Source: Flavimaribacter sediminis
Lineage (GTDB): Bacteria > Pseudomonadota > Alphaproteobacteria > Rhizobiales > Rhizobiaceae
DNA length: 64,000 nucleotides
Reading direction: 5' to 3'
NCBI RefSeq assembly: GCF_019492055.1
Contig: NZ_JAICBX010000002.1
Location: 1,178,001-1,242,000 of the forward strand
In this document: piece after piece, positions 1-8,574 of the stretch
How the letters are laid out: each line of letters starts with the position of its first letter
Numbering within the stretch: position 1 is the stretch's first letter
Position numbers and translations under genes: made by a program
Notes under the pieces: model-generated
The model's input: only the letters and a program-made list of their open reading frames with translations
Database searches by the model: none
What the model was told of the DNA's origin: nothing

Positions 1-763
1 GATCCAGTTTGCGTTCAAGGCGCCCGGCATGGCGTTGGAAGGCGGATTGGCGGCGCCGCCGATCGCCTGGCTGACGGCGCTTGTCCAGCCGTTCGGCACG
101 TTGTGGTTCATCTATGTCCTGCCGATCTTCTTCCTCGTGACGCGGGCCCTGCGCCGACTGCCGGCGGCGGCCGTTGCGATCGCAGCGCTTGTCCTGCAGA
201 TGCTTCCGGTCCATACCGGCCTCGTCGTGATCGACGAATTCGCCAGCTATTATGTCTGGTTCTTTATCGGATACGCGTATGCCGACCACATCTTCCGGCT
301 TGCCGATCTCATGAGAACGCGACTGCCCGCTTCGCTTGCCTTCAGCGCGATTGCTCTCGCCACAATCTGGTTTTTCACCGAATGGACGCCGTGGACCAGT
401 ATCGCGGCGTCGCATTGGCCGGGCGTATCGTTCGTGCTGGGGCTCGCCGGCGCAGCGGCGCTGATCGCGATTTGCGCAGCGCTAGACCGCTTTCACCTGG
501 CGCGCGCCATCCGCTGGTGCGGCGCGCATTCGATCGTCATCTATCTGGCGTTCTTCCTGCCTATGGCGGCAAGCCGAGTCATCCTCGTCAGATCCGGACT
601 GATCGACAACGCAGGCGCGGTGTCCTTGCTGGTCTGGATCGCGGCGGTCATCGGCCCGGCCGTCCTGTTCCTGCTGGTCGAGACATCAGGTTACGGCCGT
701 TTCCTTTTCGAGCGGCCCGGCTGGGCGCGGCTTACGCCTTCGGGGCGGCAAGCGCGTCCATGA
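1..763 (+). CDS. Acyltransferase 3 family membrane protein (5' partial)
   Basis: The frame is open from base 2, so the gene starts before the window and only its C-terminal ~253 residues are visible. The visible part is a run of hydrophobic helices with an FFIGYAYADH-type loop. This resembles the C-terminal half of acyltransferase-3/OafA membrane enzymes, which transfer acetyl or other acyl groups to sugars or glycans at the cytoplasmic membrane. The catalytic His region of the family lies near the N-terminus and cannot be checked here. The stop codon overlaps the 3' end of the convergent M20 peptidase gene by 32 bases. Family assignment rests on the membrane pattern and residue character only; the substrate is unknown. 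Confidence 0.6.
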   Translation, partial: IQFAFKAPGMALEGGLAAPPIAWLTALVQPFGTLWFIYVLPIFFLVTRALRRLPAAAVAIAALVLQMLPVHTGLVVIDEFASYYVWFFIGYAYADHIFRLADLMRTRLPASLAFSAIALATIWFFTEWTPWTSIAASHWPGVSFVLGLAGAAALIAICAALDRFHLARAIRWCGAHSIVIYLAFFLPMAASRVILVRSGLIDNAGAVSLLVWIAAVIGPAVLFLLVETSGYGRFLFERPGWARLTPSGRQARP

Positions 764-2129
764 TGCGGATCCAGGACCGGATGCCCTTGTGGAACGATTT
801 CACGTCGTATTTTTCATTGGGCGAATGGATGCAATCGTCCTCCAGCGCGAAACCGACCAGAAGCGACTGCATGCCGAGCATCGACTGGAAGAAGCCGACA
901 ACGGGAATTGAGCCGCCCATGCCGACAAAGGCGGCGGGCTTTCCCCATTCCTCGGTCAGGGCCTTGCCGGCGCTCGCCAGCTCGTCGGACTCATAGGGCA
1001 GATGAATGGCGCCGGACGTTCCGTGCGCCTTGAATTCGACGGAACAATCTTCCGGAATGCGGGAGGAGACGAATTCCCGGAAGGCCGCGCGGATGGCATG
1101 CGGATCCTGTTCGCCGACCAGCCGGAACGAGATCTTCGCCGAAGCTTCCGCCGGAATAACCGTCTTGAAGCCAGGGGCCGTGTAGCCGCCCCAGACGCCG
1201 TTGATCTCGGCGGTCGGCCGCGCCCAGGTGAGCTCCAGCACAGAGCGGCCCTCTTCACCGGACGGTTTGGACAGGCCTACCTCGCTCAGAAAGGACTCCG
1301 CCGAGCGCCCGAGGCCGTCCCACATCGCCTTGATGTCGTCCGGCGTTTCGCTGACCCCGTCATAAAATCCGGGAATCGTCACCCGGCCGGTCTCGTCGTG
1401 CATCTCGCCGAGAATGCCAGTCAGAATATGGATGGGATTGGCGGCCGCGCCGCCGTAGTGGCCGGAATGCAGATCGCGGCTCGCCGCATGAACCGTGATT
1501 TCCTCGCCGGTGAGGCCGCGCAGGCTGACGGAAATCGCCGGCGTCTCCGCGTCCCACATGCCGGTGTCGCAAACAAGCGCCAGATCCGCCTTCAATTCGT
1601 CGCTGTTGGCCTCGAGAAACGGAATGAGCGACGGCGATCCGCTTTCCTCCTCGCCCTCGAACAGAATGGAGACGTTCAGCGGCAGGTCGCCACGCGTCTC
1701 TTTCCAGGCGCGGCAGGCCTCGACAAAGGTCAGAAGCTGGCCCTTGTCGTCGCTGGTTCCGCGACCGGTCATGATCTTGCGGCCGTCCGGCGTTTCCGAA
1801 AAGGTCGGCTCGAACGGGTCGGTGCTCCACAGTTCCAGCGGGTCGACAGGCTGCACGTCGTAGTGGCCGTAGAAAAGCACATGCGGCGCAGCGGCGTCGG
1901 CGCCGGCATGATGGGCGACGACCATCGGATGACCATCGGTCTTTCTCACGGACGCGTCGAAACCCATTTCCGACAGACTTTCGACCAGCCATTCAGCCGC
2001 CTTTTCGCAATCGCCGGCATGGGACTTGTCGGTCGAGATGGAGGGAATGCGAACCAGGTCCTTCAGGCGCCCGAGACTCGCCTCCAGACTGGCGTCGGCT
2101 GCTGAGAGAACGTCTTCGAGATCGGCCAT
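732..2129 (-). CDS. M20 family dipeptidase/metallopeptidase
   Basis: A 465-residue M20 zinc peptidase, probably cytosolic, that cleaves dipeptides or related amides. Visible family motifs, in order, are GHYDVQP (metal His and catalytic Asp), GRGTSDDKGQ (bridging Asp), EGEEESGS (catalytic Glu pair), an Asp ligand in CDTGMW, the dimerisation-domain motif DLHSGHYGG, and the last metal His in DDCIHSPNEK. Length fits the dipeptidase subgroup (~460). The start at 2129 is chosen because AAAGGAG lies 10 bases upstream; the frame extends 11 codons further without a better site. The gene is single and is separated from polA by an sRNA-like locus whose terminator lies just upstream of this gene. Confidence 0.92.
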   Translation of the reverse strand: MADLEDVLSAADASLEASLGRLKDLVRIPSISTDKSHAGDCEKAAEWLVESLSEMGFDASVRKTDGHPMVVAHHAGADAAAPHVLFYGHYDVQPVDPLELWSTDPFEPTFSETPDGRKIMTGRGTSDDKGQLLTFVEACRAWKETRGDLPLNVSILFEGEEESGSPSLIPFLEANSDELKADLALVCDTGMWDAETPAISVSLRGLTGEEITVHAASRDLHSGHYGGAAANPIHILTGILGEMHDETGRVTIPGFYDGVSETPDDIKAMWDGLGRSAESFLSEVGLSKPSGEEGRSVLELTWARPTAEINGVWGGYTAPGFKTVIPAEASAKISFRLVGEQDPHAIRAAFREFVSSRIPEDCSVEFKAHGTSGAIHLPYESDELASAGKALTEEWGKPAAFVGMGGSIPVVGFFQSMLGMQSLLVGFALEDDCIHSPNEKYDVKSFHKGIRSWIRIMDALAAPKA

Positions 2130-2220
2130 AGCTGCTATGCTCCTTTGAAACGCCGGGACCATAGGCCTTGCCGGTCGCCGAATACAAGCGGCAATGATTG
2201 CATTTTCCGGGAGGCGGATA

Positions 2221-2370
2221 AAAAAATGCCACCGTGACTGGAGGGGGATGTCACGGTGGCGTTGGGGATGCAGGCGGCGACCCGGAGAGGGGGGATGAGG
2301 TCACCGCCCTATGTCTGACGCGGCGGGGGACATGCCTCTCGCCAGACATCGGCATTATCTAACTGCCGGT
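2221..2370 (-). ncRNA. Candidate trans-acting sRNA, alpha-r7-like by position
   Basis: On the minus strand an 11-bp perfect hairpin (2228-2238 with 2250-2260) is followed by a run of T, a strong intrinsic terminator that serves no gene upstream of it. About 140 bases upstream, a TTGAAT / CAAATA pair with a 17-base spacer (CAAATA complement at 2377-2382) could be its promoter. That predicts a ~150-nt transcript with an internal stem (2311-2317 with 2343-2349) and C-rich loops such as ATCCCCCTCC. From memory, the rhizobial alpha-r7 sRNA (Smr7C) is ~150 nt and lies beside polA. Promoter, terminator and loops are seen here; the family name is inference from synteny and size. Confidence 0.55.
2228..2260 (-). 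terminator. Rho-independent terminator of the candidate sRNA
   Basis: GCCACCGTGAC and its exact complement form an 11-bp stem around an 11-base loop. On the minus strand the stem is followed by A and then seven T. It would stop minus-strand transcription before the M20 peptidase promoter. Confidence 0.85.
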
Positions 2371-2923
2371 TCCTGATATTTGTGGAGACGAATGTGGCAA
2401 TTCAAGGACACAATTGCCGCCGCAAGCCCGCAGGAACGCCGGCGACAGCGATTTCATCACCGTCGCGATCACGCGAATCCCGGGCGGGGGTCTGAAACTG
2501 AATATGCAGGCTCGATAGGAACTATCGGCGGGATGAATATTTGCCTGTTTCGGTCCGGATTCGGCAATGCGACAAGTTGTCATTAGAATCAAGGGTTAAG
2601 CTGAAAGATCACCCGAACGGGTGACCGCGGCGAAATTTCCGGCTTCGCACAGAAGCACAGAATCGGCCATTTCGGGGCGGTTTTGGAATCCCGGAGGCGA
2701 CAGCGCCAGATTGGCTGAAAAAAAATTTTAAAAATCGGACGCGGCGGCACGGGATTCCTGGATCAGAGAGTAAAATCGGGCAGGAAAATCGACCGCCGCG
2801 CCCGATTCTTCGCCGCATTTCGCAGAGCCCGCAGCGGCGCGCGCGCTCCTGTCGCGAGAATTGCGGCTTGCGGACGAGCCAACGGCATGGACGCGGTATC
2901 GCGGCTGGGGTATCCATTCCGCC
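2371..2923. other. Intergenic stretch upstream of polA
   Basis: About 550 bases without a convincing protein-coding gene. It holds the presumed sRNA promoter near 2377-2405 and an A/T run at about 2717-2735 that may mark the polA promoter region. Short frames on both strands lack ribosome sites or recognisable products. Confidence 0.5.
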
Positions 2924-5875
2924 ATGAACAAGAATGATCATCTCTTCCTGGTCGACGGGTCGGGCTATATTTTCCGGGCTTTCCACGCCCTGCCCCCTTT
3001 GACCCGCAAATCCGACGGCCTGCCGGTGGGCGCCGTCGCCGGCTTCTGCAACATGCTGTGGAAGCTCCTCGCCGACGCGCGGGACACGTCCGTCGGGGTC
3101 ACGCCCACCCATCTGGCGGTGATCTTCGACTATTCCTCCAAGACCTTCCGCAAGGAGCTCTATCCGGAATACAAGGCCAACCGGTCAGAGCCGCCGGAAG
3201 ACCTCATTCCGCAGTTCGGCCTGATTCGCGAAGCGACCAAGGCCTTTGATCTGCCCTGCATCGAGCTGGAAGGCTTCGAGGCCGACGATCTGATCGCCAC
3301 CTATGCGCGGCTTGCCGAGGAAGCCGGCGCCGACACGACGATCATCTCTTCCGACAAGGACCTGATGCAGCTCGTGACCCCGCATGTGTCGATGTATGAC
3401 AGCATGAAGGACCGGCAGATCGGCCGCGACGAGGTGATCGAGAAATGGGGCGTGCCGCCGGAAAAGATGATCGACCTGCAGTCCCTGACCGGCGATTCCA
3501 CCGACAATGTGCCGGGCGTGCCCGGAATCGGACCGAAAACGGCGGCCCAGCTTCTGGAAGAGTACGGAGATCTCGACACGCTGCTGGCGCGGGCGGGGGA
3601 GATCAAGCAGAACAAGCGACGCGAGAACATCATCGCCTTCGCCGACCAGGCGCGCCTGTCGCGCGAACTCGTGACGCTCAAGATCGATACGCCGGTCGAG
3701 GACGATCTGGACAGTTTCAAACTGGAGCCGCAGAACGGTCCGAAACTGATCGCGTTCCTGAAGGCCATGGAATTCACGACGCTGACCCGTCGCGTTGCAG
3801 AGGCGACCGGCGCCGAAGCTTCGGACGTCGATCCGGCCACCGTCGAGGTCGCGTGGGGCGCCGCGGCGCGCGGACCGGATCTCGACGAGGGCGACGCCGC
3901 AACGCCGGAGACGGCGACGGCGAACGATTCCGACAGCGGGCAGTGGACGCCGGCGGCCCTCGCCAGGGCGCGGGCCGAAGAGGCCGCAAGCGCCAGGATC
4001 GATCATTCCGCCTATCACTGCCTGCGCGACATGGAGGCCCTGGACGCTTTCATCGCGGCGGCCCGGGAAACCGGCGTGGTCGCCTTCGATACGGAAACGA
4101 CCTCGCTCGATCCGATGCAGGCCGAACTGGTCGGCTTTTCGCTCGCCTACCAGCCGCAGGACGGCAAGGCTGCGGCAAGCGGGCCGATCCAGGCCGCCTA
4201 TACGCCGCTCATCCACAAGGCGGGCGCTGACGACCTGCTGGGCGGCGGTCTCGTGGAAAACCAGATCCCGGTCGATGAAGCGCTGGCGCGGCTGAAAACG
4301 CTGCTTGAAGACCCCTCGGTCCTCAAGATCGCGCAGAACATGAAATATGACTGGCTGATCATGAAGCGCCACGGCGTCGAAATCGAGAGTTTCGACGACA
4401 CGATGCTGATCTCCTACGCCATCGACGCCGGCGTCGGCGGCCAGGGCATGGACGCCCTGTCGGAACGCTGGCTCGGCCACAAGCCCATCGCTTACAAGGA
4501 GGTCGCCGGAAGCGGGCGCTCCGCCGTCACCTTTGATTTCGTCGATATAGAGAAGGCGACGACCTACGCCGCCGAAGACGCCGACGTGACGCTCCGGCTC
4601 TGGCAGGCGCTGAAACCGCGTCTTGCGGCCGACGGCCTTGTCAGCGTTTACGAACGGCTGGAACGTCCGATGGTGGCGACCCTTGCCAATATGGAAATGC
4701 GCGGCGTCAGCGTCGACCGGCAGATCCTGTCTCGGTTGTCGGGCGATTTCGCGCAAGGCGCCGCCGCCCTCGAGGACGAGATCCAGACGCTCGCCGGCGA
4801 AAAGTTCAACGTCGGATCGCCGCGTCAGCTCGGCGAGATCCTGTTCGGCAAGATGGGGCTGCCGGGCGGTACGAAAACCCGCTCCGGACAATGGTCGACC
4901 ACCGCGCAGAAGCTCGAGGAACTGGCGGCGGAAGGGCTTGAACTTCCCGGCAAGATCGTCGAATGGCGCCAGCTTACCAAGCTCAAGTCCACCTATACGG
5001 ACGCGCTTCCGGGCTTCATCAACCCCGAGACCGACCGGGTGCACACATCCTATGCGCTCGCCTCGACGACGACCGGCCGGCTTTCCTCGTCCGAACCGAA
5101 CCTGCAGAACATTCCGGTGCGCACGGCCGAAGGCCGCAAGATCCGCACCGCATTCGTGTCACAGCCGGGCTACAAACTGGTCTCGGCCGACTATTCGCAG
5201 ATCGAACTGCGGGTGCTCGCCCATGTCGCCGACATCGAAGCGCTGAAAAAGGCCTTCGCCGATGGTCTGGACATTCACGCGATGACCGCGTCGGAAATGT
5301 TCGGCGTGCCGGTCAAGGACATGCCCCCGGAAATTCGCCGCCGCGCCAAGGCGATCAATTTCGGCATCATCTACGGCATTTCCGCCTTCGGCCTCGCCAA
5401 CCAGCTCTCGATTCCGCGGTCGGAGGCGAGCGAATACATCAAGACCTATTTCGAACGCTTTCCGGGCATCCGCGACTATATGGAGTCGACCAAGGCGTTC
5501 GCCCGCGAGCACGGCTATGTGGAGACCATCTTCGGCCGGCGGGCGCACTATCCGGAGATCAAGTCGTCCAATCCGCAGGTCCGGTCATTCAACGAGCGCG
5601 CCGCCATCAACGCGCCGATCCAGGGCTCGGCCGCCGATATCATACGGCGCGCAATGATCCGCATTGACGCGGCGCTCGACGAGGCTGACCTGACGGGAAG
5701 CATGCTTCTGCAGGTGCACGACGAACTGATCTTCGAGGCGCCGGACGACGAGGTCGACGCAACGATCCGCGTGGCGACCGACATCATGGAGAACGCAGCG
5801 ATGCCGGCGGTGGCGATGAAGGTTCCGCTGAAGGTCGACGCCCGCGCCGCCTCGAACTGGGACGAGGCGCATTAA
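2924..5875 (+). CDS. polA: DNA polymerase I
   Basis: A 983-residue DNA polymerase I for Okazaki-fragment processing and repair synthesis. The N-terminal 5'-3' exonuclease/flap domain (about 1-300, starting LFLVDGSGYIFRAF) is followed by an intact 3'-5' proofreading domain with DTETTSLDP near residue 389. The polymerase domain carries motif A (DYSQIELR, ~756), motif B (RRRAKAINFGIIYG) and motif C (VHDEL, ~932). It is slightly longer than the E. coli enzyme (928) because of an Ala/Glu/Asp-rich linker around residues 300-370. The start at 2924 is chosen because it gives the family N-terminus MNKNDHLFLVDG; an in-frame ATG at 2861 would add 21 atypical residues. The Shine-Dalgarno signal is weak. 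Confidence 0.97.
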   Translation: MNKNDHLFLVDGSGYIFRAFHALPPLTRKSDGLPVGAVAGFCNMLWKLLADARDTSVGVTPTHLAVIFDYSSKTFRKELYPEYKANRSEPPEDLIPQFGLIREATKAFDLPCIELEGFEADDLIATYARLAEEAGADTTIISSDKDLMQLVTPHVSMYDSMKDRQIGRDEVIEKWGVPPEKMIDLQSLTGDSTDNVPGVPGIGPKTAAQLLEEYGDLDTLLARAGEIKQNKRRENIIAFADQARLSRELVTLKIDTPVEDDLDSFKLEPQNGPKLIAFLKAMEFTTLTRRVAEATGAEASDVDPATVEVAWGAAARGPDLDEGDAATPETATANDSDSGQWTPAALARARAEEAASARIDHSAYHCLRDMEALDAFIAAARETGVVAFDTETTSLDPMQAELVGFSLAYQPQDGKAAASGPIQAAYTPLIHKAGADDLLGGGLVENQIPVDEALARLKTLLEDPSVLKIAQNMKYDWLIMKRHGVEIESFDDTMLISYAIDAGVGGQGMDALSERWLGHKPIAYKEVAGSGRSAVTFDFVDIEKATTYAAEDADVTLRLWQALKPRLAADGLVSVYERLERPMVATLANMEMRGVSVDRQILSRLSGDFAQGAAALEDEIQTLAGEKFNVGSPRQLGEILFGKMGLPGGTKTRSGQWSTTAQKLEELAAEGLELPGKIVEWRQLTKLKSTYTDALPGFINPETDRVHTSYALASTTTGRLSSSEPNLQNIPVRTAEGRKIRTAFVSQPGYKLVSADYSQIELRVLAHVADIEALKKAFADGLDIHAMTASEMFGVPVKDMPPEIRRRAKAINFGIIYGISAFGLANQLSIPRSEASEYIKTYFERFPGIRDYMESTKAFAREHGYVETIFGRRAHYPEIKSSNPQVRSFNERAAINAPIQGSAADIIRRAMIRIDAALDEADLTGSMLLQVHDELIFEAPDDEVDATIRVATDIMENAAMPAVAMKVPLKVDARAASNWDEAH

Positions 5876-5903
5876 GGCGAGCCGCAGCCCCGCAGCGATT
5901 TGA

Positions 5904-6298
5904 TTATTGCCAGTACTCTTTCAGCGGTCTGTATTTGTCGCGTTCCAACTGGCCGAACCTTCGATACTTTCGCGATGCCGATATCCCTCTGGCGGACAGA
6001 GTCCTTTCAACCCCCTCGCAATCGATACAAGGTGGAACGGACGCGTAATAGATACGCAACGCCCAGTAGGCTCGTCGGATATTGCCCATTCTTCGAGCAT
6101 CTTGACCGACAGTTCGCTGCCAGTGGGTTCACCCAATACACTGTGAACCTCTTCAGGCGTTTTGCCGATGAGGTCCAAGCCCATCCACTGCTGCGGCAAA
6201 GCAGTAAACCACGAAGGGGTGGCTACGTAGTACAGCAGCCCGGTTGCGCCGACAAACAGCAACGCAAATGCGAACAGCAATTTCCGCAAGATTCCCAT
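5904..6298 (-). pseudogene. Frameshifted exported BamE/OmlA-like small protein
   Basis: The minus strand encodes an N-terminal signal segment (MGILRKLLFAFALLFVGATG) and a GKTPEEVHSVLGEPTG motif typical of BamE/SmpA-OmlA-like small envelope proteins. After about residue 77 the open frame turns into unlikely sequence. The adjacent frame supplies a plausible continuation (WALRIYYAS... ending RDKYRPLKEYWQ) to a stop at 5904. Joining the two needs a -1 shift near 6050-6080. AGAGGATGA precedes the start at 6298. It may be a decaying gene or a base error in the sequence; the two halves together would make ~130 residues. Convergent with polA. Confidence 0.5.
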
Positions 6299-6366
6299 TT
6301 CATCCTCTGGTGTCGGCCATCGGATCGTGCAACCAGAACTTAAGCCAAAGATATGGAGGCGGAGAT

Positions 6367-6849
6367 ATGACAGAAGGCGTCACCCAAAACAGAAATGTCA
6401 GCCTGTCCGGCTATCTCAAGCGCTTCCTGTTGATCTTCACAGCCGTCTCGATTGCTTTCGTTTCAGCCGCATTCCTGTTGAGGCAGACGGTTCTGGTCCT
6501 GCCTATGTGGCAGTCCGTTATCGCCGGGGGCGCCATGGGTCACTACTTCGCCCAATGGGAAAGGCGCAGACCGCAGCCGAGGGAGAGCTGGCGATTATGC
6601 TTCCGGTTCGTACTTGTCGGCTACCCGGTCGCAGCAATCCTGATCATTCTCTACGCCAGCGACTTTACGATTTCCGGCTTCCTGCGACACTACGATTTCT
6701 ACGCGGAGCGGGGCGAACTTCTGATCATGTCGGCGATGATGTTTTTCTTCAGCCTCTGGGTCGCATTCTTTAATATCATCTTTATGTGGATCGCCATGCT
6801 GGTTGTCGGATACATCGCCGAGGACGCCGTCAAAACCTCACCCTCGTAA
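6367..6849 (+). CDS. ABZJ_00895-type small membrane protein
   Basis: A 160-residue inner-membrane protein with four predicted helices: an FLLIFTAVSIAFVSAAFLL segment, one at VLPMWQSVIAGGAMG, one at FVLVGYPVAAILIILYA and a last one at MFFFSLWVAFFNIIFMWIAML. An aromatic/charged loop (HYFAQWERRRPQPRESW) follows the second helix. This pattern matches the uncharacterised ABZJ_00895 family. The start at 6367 has GGAGGCGGAG upstream. No function is known. It diverges from the frameshifted envelope gene. Confidence 0.7.
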   Translation: MTEGVTQNRNVSLSGYLKRFLLIFTAVSIAFVSAAFLLRQTVLVLPMWQSVIAGGAMGHYFAQWERRRPQPRESWRLCFRFVLVGYPVAAILIILYASDFTISGFLRHYDFYAERGELLIMSAMMFFFSLWVAFFNIIFMWIAMLVVGYIAEDAVKTSPS

Positions 6850-6857
6850 TCGCCGCC

Positions 6858-7031
6858 TCAACGCAGCCGGGTCATCCGGTCGATCGCATGGGTAAGCTGG
6901 TAGAGGGCGACCAGCCACAGCTTCTTTACCGTGTTCGCGCCATAGGCGTCTACCTGATCGAAGGCGGCCGTCGGTTTGAGCGCAAAACTCTGCGCAAGCG
7001 CCACGAAGGCGACGGCGAGACCCGCCGCCAT
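6858..7031 (-). CDS. Possible small membrane protein downstream of the LacI gene
   Basis: A frame of 57 codons from an ATG at 7031. It has an Ala/Val/Leu-rich helix (MAAGLAVAFVALAQSFAL) and a C-terminal TVKKLWLVALYQLTHAIDRM segment. The same frame stays open upstream and reads CLSIIELLGETIPFTVAG, which looks protein-like, but no standard start or ribosome site is seen there. It follows the LacI regulator stop closely on the same strand. It may be a genuine small protein with an unusual start or the remnant of a longer gene. Confidence 0.35.
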   Translation of the reverse strand: MAAGLAVAFVALAQSFALKPTAAFDQVDAYGANTVKKLWLVALYQLTHAIDRMTRLR

Positions 7032-7105
7032 ACCCGCAACCGTAAACGGTATGGTTTCGCCGAGGAGTTCGATGATGGAGAGGCAACTGATTCCGGTCTT
7101 TCCGG

Positions 7106-8188
7106 TCAGACGGGTTCGCCGGCCTTGAGCTTGCTTCCGATCTCTTCTGTGACGCCGTGATAGACCAGCGTCTGGTGGCTCGAGACTGGATCGCCCTCGA
7201 TCAGCCCCAGCACCGAACGGGCGAGATCGCGGCCGGCTTCGCGAAAATCCTCGCCGATGACGTGGATCGCCGGGCGGAACCACCGAAGATAGGTGAAGGA
7301 CGACTGCTTGGAGACGATCGACAGGTCTTTGCCGATCGCAAGACCCGCCTTTTCCGCGCCGACACAGATGCCGATCGCCGTGGCGGCGCTTCCGCTGACG
7401 ATCCCGTCCGGACGACCGGCCGACGTCATCAGCCGGTAAATCGCGCTTTCGACTTCCTCGATGCGGTCATCGACCGTCACGTCATTGATGGCCACCGTTT
7501 CAAGACCGTGCGCCGCGACGCCGGACTGAAAACCCGACTGCATATGCCGGGAATAGGTCTGGTTGTCCGGCGGTCCGAGCAGGGCGAGCCGCCGGCAGCC
7601 AAGATACGCCAGGATATCGACGGCTTCACGCGCAAAGGCGCAGTTGTCGAAATCATGGAACGCGTGCTCGACCTCCATATCGGTCCGGCCATGCGTGGCG
7701 AACGGCATATTGTTTTGCGCCAGGTACCGCACGCGCGGATCGTCAGGCTGGGTGCGCGACAGGATGACGCCGTCGGCGGATCCGGTTTCCACGACGTAGC
7801 GCACCGGACCCATGCGGTCTCCCGGATCGCCATAGGGTGTGACCACGAGGTGGTATTGCGTTCCGGCGAGAATCTCGGAAATACCCCGCACCATGTTGGA
7901 GGTCAGGCCGGTGATTTCATCCTCGGTGTCCAGGATCAGGCTGATGACGTTGGTTTTGCCGGTGCGCAGGCGCACGCCGGCGCGATTGGGCAGGTAGCCG
8001 ATCTGGTCCGCCACAGTCCGAACCCGATGTTTGGTGTCCTCGCCGATATCCGGCGCATTCTTCAGCGCTTTCGACACGGTGGTCACGCCGAGGCCGGTCA
8101 GATAGGCGATCGTCTTCAGCGTCGGCCGCTGGCCGCCGGGACGGTCAGCCGAACGGGTCAGGCTTCCGGGACGCGCTGACTTGACCAT
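7106..8188 (-). CDS. LacI family transcriptional regulator of the sugar operon
   Basis: A 360-residue repressor-type regulator. The N-terminal LacI helix-turn-helix reads TLKTIAYLTGLGVTTVSKAL with the hinge-helix region following (IGYLPNRAGVRLRTGKT). A periplasmic-binding-protein-like sugar sensor domain (residues ~75-345) follows. The start at 8188 has GGAGGG 10 bases upstream; the longer frame to 8338 has no such signal. It diverges from the sugar ABC operon, and both promoters hold an AACGTT-centred palindrome, so it probably controls that operon and itself. It resembles regulators of rhizobial alpha-glucoside or disaccharide operons, but the effector is unknown. Confidence 0.9.
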   Translation of the reverse strand: MVKSARPGSLTRSADRPGGQRPTLKTIAYLTGLGVTTVSKALKNAPDIGEDTKHRVRTVADQIGYLPNRAGVRLRTGKTNVISLILDTEDEITGLTSNMVRGISEILAGTQYHLVVTPYGDPGDRMGPVRYVVETGSADGVILSRTQPDDPRVRYLAQNNMPFATHGRTDMEVEHAFHDFDNCAFAREAVDILAYLGCRRLALLGPPDNQTYSRHMQSGFQSGVAAHGLETVAINDVTVDDRIEEVESAIYRLMTSAGRPDGIVSGSAATAIGICVGAEKAGLAIGKDLSIVSKQSSFTYLRWFRPAIHVIGEDFREAGRDLARSVLGLIEGDPVSSHQTLVYHGVTEEIGSKLKAGEPV

Positions 8189-8274
8189 GACCGAGATACC
8201 CTCCAGGCAATTAACCGGCGTGAACGAAGCGGGCAAAAACGACTGGGTCGTCAGCCGGTCCGGGCGCATATTAC

Positions 8275-8286
8275 TAAAACGTTGCA
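8275..8286. promoter_or_regulatory. Candidate LacI operator upstream of the regulator gene
   Basis: TAAAACGTTGCA matches the perfect palindrome at 8547-8558 at 10 of 12 positions and lies 87 bases upstream of the LacI start, consistent with autoregulation. Confidence 0.5.
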
Positions 8287-8546
8287 GGAAAAAAGCAAGT
8301 CCGCCCGCCTGCGCGGCGCCGGATAGCGACACCAACAATCCGTTTTGACGTTCAAATTCACCCGGCGCCGGATCACTGTAAGGGTCTGTTTTCCTTATAA
8401 TTGAGGCTTTTTCCTAAATTTCTATTTGCACTCAACGGTTGTTTTCGGTTAAGCCGAAAACGCCTGCAAGGCGTCGTTCAGGCCTGCATTGAATCGATTT
8501 GAACGGCGCTATTGCAAATTGAAATCTTTTCTTCTAACGTTTTTAC

Positions 8547-8558
8547 TGCAACGTTGCA
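8547..8558. promoter_or_regulatory. Candidate LacI operator upstream of the sugar ABC operon
   Basis: TGCAACGTTGCA is a perfect 12-bp palindrome with the central CG typical of LacI-family operators. It lies 16 bases before the binding-protein start. A second AACGTT core lies 14 bases upstream (8536-8541), so two sites may sit on one promoter. Confidence 0.6.
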
Positions 8559-8574
8559 GATTGGGAGGACAACC

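Noticed and set aside
2609-3112. A 167-codon minus-strand frame opposite the polA start
   Set aside because: It overlaps the N-terminal coding part of polA, has no ribosome site, and its composition is that of an antisense shadow in GC-rich DNA.
3185-5044. A 619-codon minus-strand frame inside polA
   Set aside because: Long antisense frames are expected in this GC-rich genome; the product has no recognisable motif and polA is certain.
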